Source: Sambucus nigra (taxonomy: Eukaryota; Streptophyta; Magnoliopsida; Dipsacales; Adoxaceae). From it: a stretch of DNA of 64,000 nucleotides. A program made the translations under genes and the position numbers. Each line of letters starts with the position of its first letter. Within the stretch, counting starts at the first letter, position 1. Of this stretch, positions 43,861-56,142 are shown piece by piece. The notes beneath the pieces were generated by a model. The model did not search any database. It was not told the origin of the DNA and saw only the letters and a list, made by a program, of their open reading frames with translations. The stretch lies in assembly GCA_949130495.1 (NCBI GenBank), contig OX422215.1, forward strand, positions 524,887,755 to 524,951,754. Direction: 5' to 3'.

Positions 43861-45130
43861 TGAAGAAGAAGAGGTTGCCGAACCTTACCTAAATTTGAAT
43901 ATGGGAGCCTCATGGATGGATCCTCTTATCAGATACATCAGAGAGGGAGGCCTACCAGAGTCAAAGTCAAAAAGGAGAAAGATGAGTTTCAGAGCTGCCA
44001 AATTCTCAATTATAGGAGATGTCTTGTATAAAAAGGGGTTCTTACTCCCTCTCCTCAGATGTATTCACCCTTCATAGGTTCCACACATCTTGAAAGATGT
44101 GCATGAGGGCTCTTGTTTTAGTCACATAGGAGGAAGGCCACTGGCTAAAAGGATAATCACTCAGGGGTACTGGTGGCCAACCTTGGCCAAAGATATAGCT
44201 GCGTATATGAAGAAGTGTGATAAATGTCAGAGATTCTCCACCATCCCTCATCAACCACACTAACCTCTTACTTCTATCAGCTCCTTTTGGCCATTTACAA
44301 TATGGGTCATTGAATTGGTAGGTCCTTTGCCAAGAGTTGTAAACAATTATCGGTTCTTAATAGTGACAATTGATTATTTCTCCAAATGGGTGGAGGCTGA
44401 GCCAATAATCACAATCACTGAGTAGAAGACCTTCCAGTTCATCTGGAAGAACATCATATGCAGGTATGGTCTTCCAAACACCCTCATCTCAGACAATTGA
44501 ACCCATTTCAAAAATGTTTCCTTAGAAAAATACTATGAAAGAGTAGGGATCAAGCAGTTTTTCTCTTTTCCTGGCTGACCCTAGGCAAATGGTCAGATCG
44601 AGGTCACAAACTGAACAATCCTTGATGGGATAAAACGAGGTTGGAAGAGGCCAAAGGAAGATGGATAGAGGAGGTATATGTTGTGTTATGGGCCTACAGG
44701 ACGATGACAAGGACGCCAACAGGAGAAACTCCATTTATGCTAGCCCATGGCTCAGAGGCTGTCATCCCAACAGAGGTAGGACTTCCCACTCATAGAGTAC
44801 ATACGTATGACCCTCAGAGGAATGAAGAAGAGAGAAGACTTGATATGGATTTAATTAAAGAAAGAAGAGAGGATGCAGAGATAAGACAGGCAGCCTATCA
44901 ACAGGGAATCGTGAGATTCTACAATCAAAGGGTGAAGTCAAGGCCTATATTTGTGGGAGACCTAGTCCTAAAGAAGACGTGGCAAAAAGAAAATAAGCTC
45001 CATCCTAATTAGCATGGTCTATAGGGTAATTGATGAGGTTGTGCCTAGTACCTACAGGCTAGAAAATCTCGAAGGAGAACCTTTCTCCAATTCGTGGAAC
45101 TCCAATAACTTGAAGAAATATTACTTATGA
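43861..45130 (+). pseudogene. Element B1 integrase
   Basis: Zinc-binding H-I-G-G and C-D-K-C-Q-R-F are intact. The core shows W-V-I-E-L-V-G, where the first Asp has become Glu, then I-S-D-N, with a TGA directly after. G-Q-I-E-V-T-N keeps the catalytic Glu. Stops lie near 44075, 44263, 44424, 44499, 44578 and 44612. The final open stretch (44641-45012) ends at the TAG shared with B2. The remaining tail reads to TGA 45130 after a 1-bp slip. Confidence 0.85.
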
Positions 45131-45224
45131 TGTTACAGTTTCTTCTTTTTATAATGCATGTACCAGTTTATACGAAGGATGTCAATTAAAAGATAGCAAT
45201 GTTGTGCTAATACTGTTGCATTGT

Positions 45225-46085
45225 GTTTAAACATCATTAGTTTGGTAGAAATTTATGAGGGTAAACATCATAATATGGTGACCTCGGACCTTAAACATCA
45301 TTAGTTTGGTGAAAAATTTAAGAGGTGAAACATCATATTTTGGTGACCTCATACCTTAAACATCATTATTTAGTGAATGGAGAGGTGAAATATCATTATA
45401 TGGTGACCTCAGGCCTTAAACATCATTAGTTTGGTGGAAATTTATGAGGGTAAATATCATAATATGATGACCTAGGACCTTAAACATCATTAGTTTGGTG
45501 AAAAATTTAAGAGGTGAAACATCATATTTTAGTGACCTCGGACCTTAAACATCATTATTTGGTGAATGGTGAGGTTAAACATCATTATATGATGACCTCA
45601 TACCTTAAACATCATTAGTTTGGCAAAAATTTAAGAGGGTAAACATCATTACATGGTGACCTCAGACCTTAAACATCATTATTTGGTGAAAATTCGAGGA
45701 AAATGTCATAATATGGTGACCTCAGACCTTAAACATCATTAATTTGGTGACAATTTATGAGGGTAAACATCATAATATGGTGACCTCAAACCTTAAACAT
45801 CATTAGTTTGGTGAAAAACTTAAGAGGGTAAACATCATAATATGGTGACCTCAGACCTTAAACATCATTAGTTTGGTGAAAAATTTAAGAGGTGAAACAT
45901 CATATTTTGGTGACCTCGGACCTTAAACATAATTATTTGGTGAATGGAGAGGTGAAACATCATTATATGGTGACCTCAAACCTTAAACATCATTATTTGG
46001 TGAATGGAGAGCTTAAACATCATTATATGGTGACCTCAGACCTTAAACATTATTAGTTTGGTGAAAATTTAAGAGGTAAGACATT
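45225..46085. repeat. 60-65-bp tandem array in 3' region of B1
   Basis: About 13-14 units of TTAAACATCATTAGTTTGG...GAGG...TATGGTGACCTC, with landmarks at 45228, 45293, 45358, 45418 and 45482 showing 60-65-bp spacing. It occupies the same site as B2's array and shares ACCTCAGACC and AACATCATTA, but is monomeric where B2 is dimeric. Confidence 0.9.
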
Positions 46086-46267
46086 TAATCATAACATCGT
46101 ATAAAGCAATATAATCTGAAGAAGATTGGAATAATGATTATCATTGAAAAGATTCAGAGTTACAAGTCAGAAGCAATAAGAGGCCATCAAAAGTTTACAA
46201 AATTTAAGAGGTACAGACCAAAGGGAAATTAAAATTACAACTTTTAAAAGGTTCACAAGAAAAGGGC

Positions 46268-48675
46268 CTATGTCTCGGCAGCTACAGTCGTTTCATCATG
46301 GCCGACATTTTTCACCTCATCTCTATCATCATGTTGGGTAGCATCTTTAGTCTTAGTGACCTCTAGGGGAGCAGTCTCGACTGGAGCAGCGTTAGCCTCC
46401 TCAACTTCCTTCATGGCCTGAGCAAATCGAGGATCTCCAAAGCCGAGACCCACAAAGTCTGAAGCAGTCAATCTCCCAGACTCTTTCTCCTTAGTGGCTT
46501 CCCATTTGCTAGTTGCTTTGATACCCCTCTTTAGGTATTCAAAACCAAAGCTGGAAAATTCATTAAAGACCTTGTAGTCTTTGATGGTCTTCTCAGCAGC
46601 ATCTTCTAAAGCATCCCTAACTGCACCATTAGCCTTAAACTAAAGGGCATCATCTTTAGCCTTTAGAGCTACGTCATGGTCCTTTTTTAGCCTAGATATC
46701 TCGTTGTCCCTCTGCTTGATAACTCCCTTCAGCCTTTCAACCTCTATATTTAAAAAGGTATGAACCTTCTCAGCTTACTGACCCTTCTCTATAAGGGTAA
46801 TCCTCTTTAGATCCAATAAACAAGGCGATGGAAAGAAAAGACACCCTGCAGAAGAAGGTCAAATGTAAGGATATATGAGCAATAATTTCTAAAAATTCGT
46901 GGTTACACTTGTGACTTATGAGCAAAAACTGGTACCTGAATTGACTTATGGAGAGCAAACTCGGCCAACAATGGGACGTCCAATGAGCGTAAGAAACGCT
47001 TATCCTCTTCATTTATTATTATGCCGATAGCATCGGCAACCTTCAGACTGTGGCCGATCAAGCTATCACTGATTTTAAGTTGAGCTAGACGAGCAGCTAA
47101 GGCATCGTCTATAGAGATGGGGATAGCGCCTGAGCCTTAATTTGCCTCGTATGCTCTGGGTCGATGGTTGACTTCCTCTTTTTATTAGTGTTGGCCTTGG
47201 AGGTGCCGACGTTCTTCTTGTAGGCAGGTAGGGGTACATTTTTGCCACCCCTTTTCTCCATTAACTTCACAAGACCAGGAGCAGACATTTCCCAAAGGTC
47301 GTTTGATATGCCTGATGGGCGCTCTGTAAAAGACAAGTCTCTGAGTTAGTCAGTCAGAGATATAAAACATAAGAGGTACAACTTGTGTAAGAAAAATTAA
47401 GACTTGTGAAGCTCTTCCAAGGGACCAACCCCTAAAACTGTCTGAGATAGGTAATAGGGGGTCATTAGATGTTCATATTTAACAAGACGACCCTTCTCCC
47501 TCTGACTACGAAGGTCTTAAACATTTTTGTAATTGCCCTGGATAAGTCTAGGGTCGGCTTTGACAACAAGGGATACTTTCCCCCACCTCATAGGGGTCCT
47601 TAGAACCGATGTTCCAGAGGCCTCATTAGAACCAAATTCCTATACCCTGAAAACAAAGAAATACCGAGGTTTCCAGTTATGGTTCGAAGTTTGGGTAACC
47701 AAGAGAATTTTCTTCTCTAATTTTTTTGCTAAGAAGTGGTAAGCTAGGGTGGTTTTTGGAAGAGGAAGGAACATAACAACCAGTGAAAACCCTAACTGGA
47801 AGGTCTGAGTGGTGGATAACCCTCCAAAGGACGATGGCCTCAATCATAATCCTTCAGTCAATAGGGGATAGTTAGTAAGGGTCAAGATTTATATGGGAGA
47901 GTATAGCCCTGATGGATGGGTGGATATGAAGATGAAATCCCAGCTTAAACATCTGCTCATAAACGCATATCTCTCTATCTCGACCATCAAAGGCCCTCTC
48001 ATCCCTCAGAGGTTTCCTAAAGATGATGAAAGAATTTATGGAATAGAGGTGCCTAAAATTAAGAAGGTCCTACTCGCTGATGGTACTCCCATACTCGGAT
48101 GCCTCAGACGTATCAAGATCACTCTCCTCACCACCATCACCATCCCCAGTAACATCGGCATGAGAAGGTGTTGGAACACCCCCAGGGAACCTCTGAGAAA
48201 ATTCGACCCCGGTGGCAGCTGACAGGGGAATGGCATCAATGGAAGAGGGAAGTGTCACGCTTGGCCCTAAGATTTCAACATCAGAAGACCTATGTGAAGT
48301 ACTAGAACCTTGGTGAGACGAGGCACGGCTTGGAACCTCGGCTCCCTCAGGAACTTCACCCTTTCTAGGAGAATAGTCTATAGCCTCTTGAAAAGAGTCT
48401 ACATATTCTCCTACTTCAGAGGTTGACATGGGGTCTGAGGAAGACGACTCGGACTCAGATATTAGTGCAGGATCCTTAGGAACCTCTGCAGGCTCAGTAG
48501 GCTCGGCTGGATCAGGGTATAAAACCTTCAAAGTTGGAGGAAATATGGGTTTGAGGGTAAAGGCCTCAGCCCTACGAGCTTCCTCTTGGGCTAGCTCTAT
48601 TTGCCTAATTTTCTCAAAGGTATTCTCACGAAGTGAGGGTAAATCTTATATAAGTTGGTATAAGGGTCTGAGCAT
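46268..48675 (-). pseudogene. Antisense spliced gene of element B1
   Basis: This is the same gene as in B2, starting M-L-R-P-L-Y-Q-L at 48675, with an early TAA. A 153-codon stretch (48070-48531) is acidic and Ser-rich. Then E-Q-M-F-K-L-G-F is followed by E-R-P-S-G-I-S-N-D-L-W-E-M (47109-47336), and the last exon with A-S-D-F-V-G-L-G-F (46268-46471). Exon order matches B2. Many stops are present. Conservation of the protein between copies supports a once-coding gene. Confidence 0.7.
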
Positions 48676-49383
48676 AAGTGAGACGACACTACACTTGACT
48701 CAAATTGTAAAACAATCAAACAACTTGCTCGATCTAAACTAAAGATCAAACTAGGAAGCTGAAAGGTTTTCACCAAGAACTTCAAGAACCTTTAAGAACA
48801 GGGTTGCCGAAGAAGGTGACCGGAAGTTTAGCGAGAACCTAAAAAGGGGTGTTTTGTGGTTGAAATAACTTTAAAACCTCCTACAACAATCCCAAATCCA
48901 CCTAATCGCTACAAGCCTAACCTAATAACCACTTGGCAGTGGTGGAAAGCTTCGTCGAAAAAAGAAAAACCTCATCAAAAATTCAGAAATGCAAAACAGT
49001 GACTATAATTGAAAAAAAGAAGTGGAAAATAATACCTGGCTATCCGCGAAAGAGAGAAAAAGAGGTTTGGAAGCAAAGGAAACTTTGGATCACATCAAGC
49101 TATGGAAAGTGTGAAGAGAGGTACAATGGAAGAAAAGCTTGGGCGGGAGAAAGAAAAAGAGTGAGGAGAGAGAAGGTGTTTTTAAACCTACCCAATGATG
49201 GGGGCGCAATTCCCAATGCCCCATCATTGCCCTAGGGAACCCAAAAGACAAGTCAGAATCATCTCACCTTGAGGAACACATTTCACTTTAGTGAGTGACA
49301 TGTGTTAAGAAAATGTTAACACCCAAAGAGATTCAGCCCCGGCCTAACACACACACCCCTCAATCATCTATTTACATAGAAGA
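48676..49383. other. Leader side of B1 antisense gene
   Basis: No supported gene. The 100-codon plus-strand frame at 48933-49235 is Lys/Glu-rich and lies in the presumed leader. Confidence 0.5.
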
Positions 49384-49402
49384 CTAAGGGCTAGAGGGTG
49401 AT
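49384..49402 (+). other. Polypurine tract of element B1
   Basis: CTAAGGGCTAGAGGGTGAT, directly before the 3' LTR. Confidence 0.75.
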
Positions 49403-50247
49403 TGATATGCCCAAAGTGCACCCTCTTACTCAGAGTAACTAACCTCGGCCAGTCTCACGGTCGAGGTGACAAGAAGCTTATGATAACCATCAGCAAGGTC
49501 ACCTTTTTATAAGGTCGACCCCCTCACACACCAACCTCGGCTGGACGTTAGCCGAGACCGGCAGAGCCTTATGGGATCAAGTCACTGCCAGCATCATCGT
49601 CGTCCTCAACCGACGTTACAGCTACCTCACACCTAACCTCGGCCAGCCCTCCTGGCCAAGGTCATCATGGATATTAAAAAGATAAAGCGACTGCCAAACT
49701 TCACTAACCTCGTACTCGTCTAGGCCGAGGTTGTACCAGTTAATGACATAGGGCCGAGCATTTACAAGCACATGTAAGGTTTGGCACACGTGGATAAATC
49801 AGTTATAACCGAATCATTCCCCTCACATAAAGGAATATTTAGGTCATCATTATCTACATAAGATCAGCCAGGTGTCATTCTCATACTGGTTCGATCCTCA
49901 TGCACATGCTCATTGCATGCCTAGGGGTACATTATACCCCCCAAACGCTATATATAGAGTTCATCCTCTACCTTGTAAAGGGACCCAGAATTGCAACCCT
50001 AGCTGAAAATCTGTTAGTTTACACAGTAGAGAGAAAAAACTTAATAGATTATATCTATGGCCATTAGTTCCTTCATCCAGTGATATTATTCACACACTCA
50101 CAGTGGACATAGGCAAGAGTCGCTGAACCACTTATATGGTAGTGTTCATCCTCTTCTCCTCACCTCATTATACTATATATTCACTCTTATGCTGCCATTG
50201 TAATCACTAACTTGAGCTTAACAACACCTTACCTGGTGACATCATCA
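49403..50247 (+). repeat. 3' LTR of element B1
   Basis: 845 bp, from TGATATGCCC to GACATCATCA. It is shorter and clearly diverged from the B2 LTRs, with CTATATATAGAG near 49958 as TATA box. It holds GCTGCCATTGTAATC, the intact version of the site where element A entered the 5' LTR. Confidence 0.9.
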
Positions 50248-50259
50248 GTTAAGATCTCT

Positions 50260-50950
50260 TTTATATAATGACATGAAAAAACTATCATAAATCTGCTAAC
50301 AATGCTTTAAAAAGACGATACCATACTCCACTGGCTCTATTACGTCTATGTTGGAAAAGGCCCAACTTCTATAGGTGTCAAATTTCCATGTTGCCAAATT
50401 ACGTAACTCCCTTCAAGGGGAGACACACTTAATAACCCTCGACCGCTCATGTCAGACTTCAAACTTTAGTTCACGACGACATACTTTCACCACGTTCCTG
50501 AACTATACAAAAATGACATATATTAACTCAATCCTTGTCAATGGACCATGAATCACTTCGGGTCCGAGAAGCGTGTTATTCCCCACCTCTAACCAACCAA
50601 AGGGTGGATGAAAAGATCTCCATATGATGCCTCACAAGGCATCACGCAAATAATAAACTAATACTAGGTATCACATGTAACTATACCAGTGGTAATTAAT
50701 ACTGCCAATTTCTCAAAAATCAAGAATACACATTTCTCGCATTCTCCAACATCCTAGTCACCTCCCGTCTACCCATCGACCTACGAGAGATACATCTAGC
50801 TCAAAATGCAACTATGTCCCCATCGCCTCCTAACATTTTATCAAAGGTGGGACTCAAAGGTCTTATCTTGATTCACAATAATATTGGGACGAAACTTGTG
50901 CCGGTTCATTTCTTCTCTCCAATGAAATGTTGGGCATACGGCCCAATAGT
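50260..50950 (-). pseudogene. Element C integrase remnant
   Basis: Reading leftward with frame changes: I-V-N-Q-D-K-T-F-E-S (compare I-V-S-D-R-D...F-T-S), E-A-M-G-T, M-P-C-E-A-S-Y-G-D-L (usual A-P-Y-E-A-L-Y-G-R), G-P-E-V-I-H-G-P-L-T-R-I-E-L-I, then R-R-E-L-K-F-E-V and L-T-P-I-E-V-G-P-F. These are the order and spacing of the integrase C-terminal half in chromovirus-type elements, heavily mutated. It runs into the end of B1 at 50247. Confidence 0.65.
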
Positions 50951-53159
50951 ATAACTCACCCCAAATGAATAATAATTATTCCATTTCGGTCAATTCATTC
51001 CAAAAATTCGAAGGAAATCCTGACCTCTCCGTGATTTTAATAACCCAATAATTAACTTTATATGACACCATGCCTAATTAAATATCAGGTAATCAGTCTT
51101 TTATTAAATTAAAAGAGGTTTCTCATTTGATTTATTCTCAGCATCACTGTTGAAAAACCATATTAATTACTAGCCACCTGTTAGTTAATTAAGCCGGTAT
51201 CAAAATTTTATCTTTCATTACACAATCGATAATAATGTGCTGAAAACTAAATTAAAACATTCACACAATGAATATGGTCCAACAATCACAATGAATAAAT
51301 AAATACTGTCTTGTTGAATAAACCATCGTCTATAAAATCCACATTCAAATAATATGTCCGACAAATAGTAATAAATCCTTTATAAGTTTGAAATGAATAA
51401 ATGAAATAAATGTAGTTTGAATTGGGCAACATGCCCAACTAAAATACTGAAATGAAAACCTACACTAGGAATGAAAGGTGGAAGCGTCTAATCAAATCCT
51501 ACAAGCCTCCATAGTGCTACAGCAAATCATCCCTGGAATAGATCGTTAAGTCTGACATCCCTATGGATGGACACCTAAAAGGTTTTGGAATTTTTTTATA
51601 GCAAGGGTTAGAACCCAAAACATTTTGCAAGTCTTTATCACAATTTAAAAATCAGTTATTGATTACACATGTTAGGTTCTCGTACACTCTCTTGAGTTTC
51701 CTCACCTCTCATCTATTGTGCACGCCTACCATTTTCTACTTAGCCCACCTAGCCGTACTAACCAAGCTAACTATACATAAGTATATATATGGACTATCAA
51801 CACCGATAAGTCACCGTACCGCCCATACAGTACGCTATCTGAATTAACACCTCTCGTATGTTATTGATATCATAAGTAACATTCTACATCTCTTATCCTT
51901 TAATCATTTAATTAAGTTTCAGTAATTAATTCATTATTTATATGCACACTATCAGTCTGTATATTTAAATGGTTATATATATATATATATATATATCACT
52001 AATATATAAAATTACGATGTCTCTCAAAAGGACCATCGTACATATTGGGCATACTCTACTATCAGTCCATGTACCTCTCATACTAAAATAAGGACTATTG
52101 GTTCGGCATGTCTCCTCGAACCCAAAATCAAATAACAAGCTATGGAGGCGAACATAGTTCTAAGCCTTTTGGCTACGCACATTCCTAATATACCCAAACG
52201 ACCTGTCAGTCTCACTAATACACGACACATAGTGAGCCTCCCTAAGTTCTATATCCTGGAGCACAAATCTAGACCTCCCTGGAATCAGCAAGGTGGGATC
52301 GCCCACTGCGCGGGAACTTTCGTGGTAGGAGGTAGCATAGGTATGTTCACATGTAACACCAATCATATAATAGGTATACAATCAACCTATGTATATCAAA
52401 ACCAGTAGGTATACACACAACCTAATTATCATATTTCATAAGTAGTATTTTTTTTCTCTCAAATACTCATCGTACCATCAATTTATTATTGATCTCTCTA
52501 TCGTGTTAATTTGAGTGTTACTCTCTACTCTAAGGGTCATAGTTAACCCTTTAATGAAATTCAGTAGCTAGCGCTATCATACACTACTAGTCTATAACAT
52601 AAATTCACTTAAATTCCTATAATTAATTCTCCTTCTCTTAAATTAATTAAGACATAATTTATGTATATTAAATATCGCCTTAATCCTCCCATTAAGACTA
52701 AGTCATAATCCCTTCACAAGCCTACTGTAATATAACAAATCTTTCATTATATTTTAACAAAGTCCCAAAAGTTTCCCCGACAAAATTTTAAGAGTTCCAG
52801 GCTTAAAAATGAAATTTTCACATTTTCGAGGAAAATGAATCGATTCTCCAGGAGGCCGAATCGATTCGCTTTCTGAATCGATTTGCCCTTGAAAGTACAC
52901 ATATCATCTTCTTCCTCAATATGCAAGTGCGTTTTTCACCATTTTTCTTATTCATTTCTCCATGATTTTTTACCAAACTTCAAACCAATTGTCCTAAGTA
53001 TTATCTACATATATTAGCATGATTTCCAATGTAGTACAATCCTCAAAACATTATTATTTCTAATCAAACACGGATCATAACATTTATTCATCAAAACCCT
53101 AAATTTCATGTCAATCATTTATACACAACATAAACCCAGATTTTTCTCATCTAAATTAT
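50951..53159. other. AT-rich non-coding block between gag and integrase of C
   Basis: No coding motif was found on either strand. It has a TA microsatellite (about 51973-51996) and a cluster of ATCGATT motifs at 52837-52884. Length and composition resemble a plant LTR, possibly an LTR of a related element, but I could not fix both ends or a target duplication. Confidence 0.4.
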
Positions 53160-53617
53160 TACTCATGTTCTAATTTCATAAACTCTACATAACTCAATTG
53201 ATCTCGCTCCTTTGGTGTGGTGGTACTTTCCCACCACTATAAGGCATTCCTAATCAACTTGAATGTTGCTAATATCTATTTTTGCACCTCTTTGCAGTCC
53301 ACCAATCACAAATGTCTCTCCATGTCCCTTCTCCATTAGTGAGCGATCGTGGGGTCAGATCCTCCTACAAAAATAAAAGGATTCCCCGTGAAAAAATTGG
53401 TCCTTACTCTATCCCAATTTGAGACGGGTGTCCCTTGCTATTACATTTCTAACGTAACCCCTCTCTGTCTCCCAATCTAAGGACCAACCGTTGTGGCCTC
53501 TCGTACAATTGCCTCTAGTGCCTCGGCATCCAAAATAAATTGTCACTGCCTCTCCTAAACTGCAGGACCAGAAACAGACTCATCTGTCCAACTACCAACT
53601 ATCCTAGTGTTCGCCAT
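53160..53617 (-). pseudogene. Element C gag remnant
   Basis: From ATG 53617: M-A-N-T-R, then after several stops N-P-F-I-F-V-G-G-S-D-P...W-R-R-D-M-E-R-H, D-C-K-E-V-Q-K and W-W-E-S-T-T-T-P. This matches the F-x-G-x-D-P...W-L...E-x-x-F...W-W pattern of Ty3/Gypsy gag. Homology fades near 53175. Confidence 0.7.
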
Positions 53618-53743
53618 CTGAAAAGATAGGAACAAACAACATCAGACTCAGAAAACTAAGAGTACAAATCATCGAAAGGAATCAAAGATAAAAAAAAATG
53701 CGGAAGCTAAAATGGACACACAACCTACGAGACCTAAGACCAT

Positions 53744-53755
53744 GCTCTGATACCA
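53744..53755 (-). promoter_or_regulatory. Primer-binding site (Met-initiator tRNA) of element C
   Basis: The minus strand reads TGGTATCAGAGC, the classical plant tRNA-iMet primer site, 2 nt from the LTR end. Confidence 0.9.
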
Positions 53756-53757
53756 TC

Positions 53758-56142
53758 TGTCACACCCCGCGTAGTTCTGGCATCGGTCGCCACCATAACT
53801 AAGTAGGGTGCGAGTAAATTAAATATCATCCTTAACATGTGACAGATATGAGATATATAAAATTTAATCCACAAGATAAATAATTTGATCAATCCCAAAT
53901 ACTAATAACATCCAACTGATAGAACACCAAAGTGCGATATAAAAACCCATCACGTGCCATCTCCAAATATCTCAATAATTAAATATTAAAATTCAAGTGA
54001 AATCTCAAGACAACTTTGGAACCGAATGGCCCAATATAACTCCAATATAGTCTCATAATAAATACGACGGAATAGAAAGAAAAATCTAACTACTAAAGCA
54101 ATAAAAATAGCTCCAGATGCATTTTCAAAAGATCTCCAATAAATCCTATGCAGCTACTCCGAATAATTCTTAAAAAAGATTAGTCAACGCATGTGTCTGA
54201 GCCAAATCCCCGAACATGAATACTGACTACTCCTCTCAATTATAGTTCTTGAACCCAGACAATAGTGTTATATATATCAACCATAACAATGGAATATTTT
54301 AATTAAAAAGATAATTAATTGCCAAAAATAAACTACTAACTACCCGCAAGGTTTCTTTAAAATATGCCACACTAATATTATTTTAATTTACCCGCATTAC
54401 CAACAATGATAAATTTAATTAAATGAACCACGAAGATGATTTACCAAGACACACTTCCCCTAGTCAAAGCCGCCGCCTGACATGTTTTAAACTGTCGGCC
54501 CTCGCGATATGACAAGGTTCCACCCACACACTCGTCCCCTTGTCAAGGCCATCGTCTGATCCGTTTTTATCCTGTGATCCTCGTGATATGACAAGGTTCC
54601 ACACACGACACGACATAAATCATCCTCTGAACCATTTAAAATGCCGGCCCCGACACATTATGTCGCCAATAAATTTTAATACCCGTTTTAGTCCTACGAT
54701 ATTAATTTCTAAAATTTCTCAAACTCATTATTCAAATTTAATTTCCCCCACCCTTAAAAGAGATGTGAAAATCCTCAAAATACCCCTTAGTCCCCACTAA
54801 TAGCTCCCAAACACAAATTCGTCCTATCCTAAGTATAGGATGACGATAAAAAAATTCACTCCACCTAGACACCCATCCTAGGCTAACGTAGCGATGGTAC
54901 AATGTTGAAAATTATCCCCCAACCCAAATTATATAACCCGCATAGACTCACACTAACTAGCCCCATACCTAGAAAACATAAATCGCAACTAAGGCCTACT
55001 TACTCGTCCCCTGCCTAGCAAGTATGCTAAAAAAAGGGTGAAAACAAATTACCTACATTACCCAACGTCCCCGAGATATCAAAATTATAATATTTCCATA
55101 AAGGGACACAATCAACAATTTTTAACAATATTCATAACAACATTAAATTCCCAATTGCTTAATTTTAATTAAATGGTTGAAATCAAGGACACATAAATAT
55201 CGCGATTTTTAGAATAACAACTACACACAAGTCCTATCATGATTATTATTTTCCAACACAAGTAACCAAATCAATCTAGGGTTTTCCCATGAAATAACAG
55301 AATTTACTTTCTAAGGGCTCCTCTACATGCGCATACCCTTAACATAATTGGCAACCCAAACACTACCCCAAGAACAACAAGGTTATGAGTATTAGGTATT
55401 ATTAATATTTCATGCAAAACAGTCCCAATATTTATTTCTTTAAGAATTACATTCATAAGTTATTTTATAAAGAATGAATTTAATGGATGCTACAATCAAG
55501 ACATATAACACTTAGGGAAAAGAATAGGATAAACATGCCTGTGATTAGATGTAGAAAAACTGATTAAAGATTTGAGTTCCTCTCGAAAAATGGATCAAAG
55601 ACTCGTCTTGTATCAACTTGGGACAGATTAGTCTACGTGTTCAAAACTGAGCTTCACAAAAGTGGTTTTAATGGAGGCTAGGTTTTGAGGTGGAAGATGA
55701 TGGAAAAATAGAGAGTCTGCTGCTCAAAGGTCTGTTGAAGATGTGTTTTAAAAACCTAGCCCCGAAGTCCATTTATATAATTAGGTTGAAGAGTTTTAAA
55801 ATCACAAAATTCGTTGAAGAGTTTTAAAATCACAGAATTCGTCAAAATAGAAACCTACTGGGCACGAAATCTGATGGGGTCGATCGATCGATCCCCTAGA
55901 GTCGATCAATCGATCATTCAGAAATTTTGAAACTGCCGACTTAAAAACGACTTAAGGGAAAAACTTTAAAAATCAATTAAAAATTCATTTTAAGTCCGAT
56001 TTCGAAACCGATTGAAAATCTTGTTTTCAAAAACAAAATCCAACATTTTTAATCAATTAAAATATTTAAATCCAAAATTTTATTTTCCTCCATTTTCTAG
56101 AAATTAATTTAAAATACCCCAAAAATTACGTGGGTTGTTACA
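53758..56142 (-). repeat. 5' LTR of element C
   Basis: 2,385 bp, on the minus strand from TGTAACAACCCACG to GGGGTGTGACA, with short TGT/ACA termini. The minus-strand TATA box is at 55771-55779. A GATCGATC-rich cluster (55880-55915) lies 100-145 bp upstream of it. No coding region was found. Confidence 0.85.

Larger units (their letters stand above)
26722..50247 (+). mobile_element. Element B1: Tat-like Ty3/Gypsy retrotransposon, interrupted
   Basis: Only the last 64 bp of the 5' LTR remain next to element A. Gag begins at 26943, is split by element B2 (27501-39737) and resumes at 39743. Pol runs to 45130, followed by a tandem array, a minus-strand antisense gene, a PPT and the 3' LTR (49403-50247). 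The remnant LTR matches the 3' LTR through CATTGTAATCACTAACTTG and beyond, so both ends belong to one element. B1 has many more stops than B2, which fits its greater age. It sits in the integrase of element C. Confidence 0.88.
50248..56142 (-). mobile_element. Element C: older Ty3/Gypsy element, minus strand, rearranged
   Basis: The right end is an LTR with a Met-initiator-tRNA primer site, next to a gag remnant. The left end is an integrase remnant cut by element B1. RT, RNase H and protease are not found, and the 2.2 kb between gag and integrase looks non-coding, so a deletion or replacement has occurred. The iMet primer site and integrase pattern fit the chromovirus (Del/Tekay-like) side of Ty3/Gypsy; that is inference. 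Confidence 0.68.

Noticed and set aside
50926..53180. A solo LTR with TGT...ACA ends between C gag and integrase
   Set aside because: Candidate ends TGTTGGGC and CTCTACA can be found, but flanking 5-mers do not match and pol is missing on both sides, so I list only an unassigned block.
53744..53757. Possible tRNA gene fragment (initiator Met)
   Set aside because: Only the 12-nt tRNA-complementary primer site is present, 2 nt from an LTR end. There is no tRNA body.
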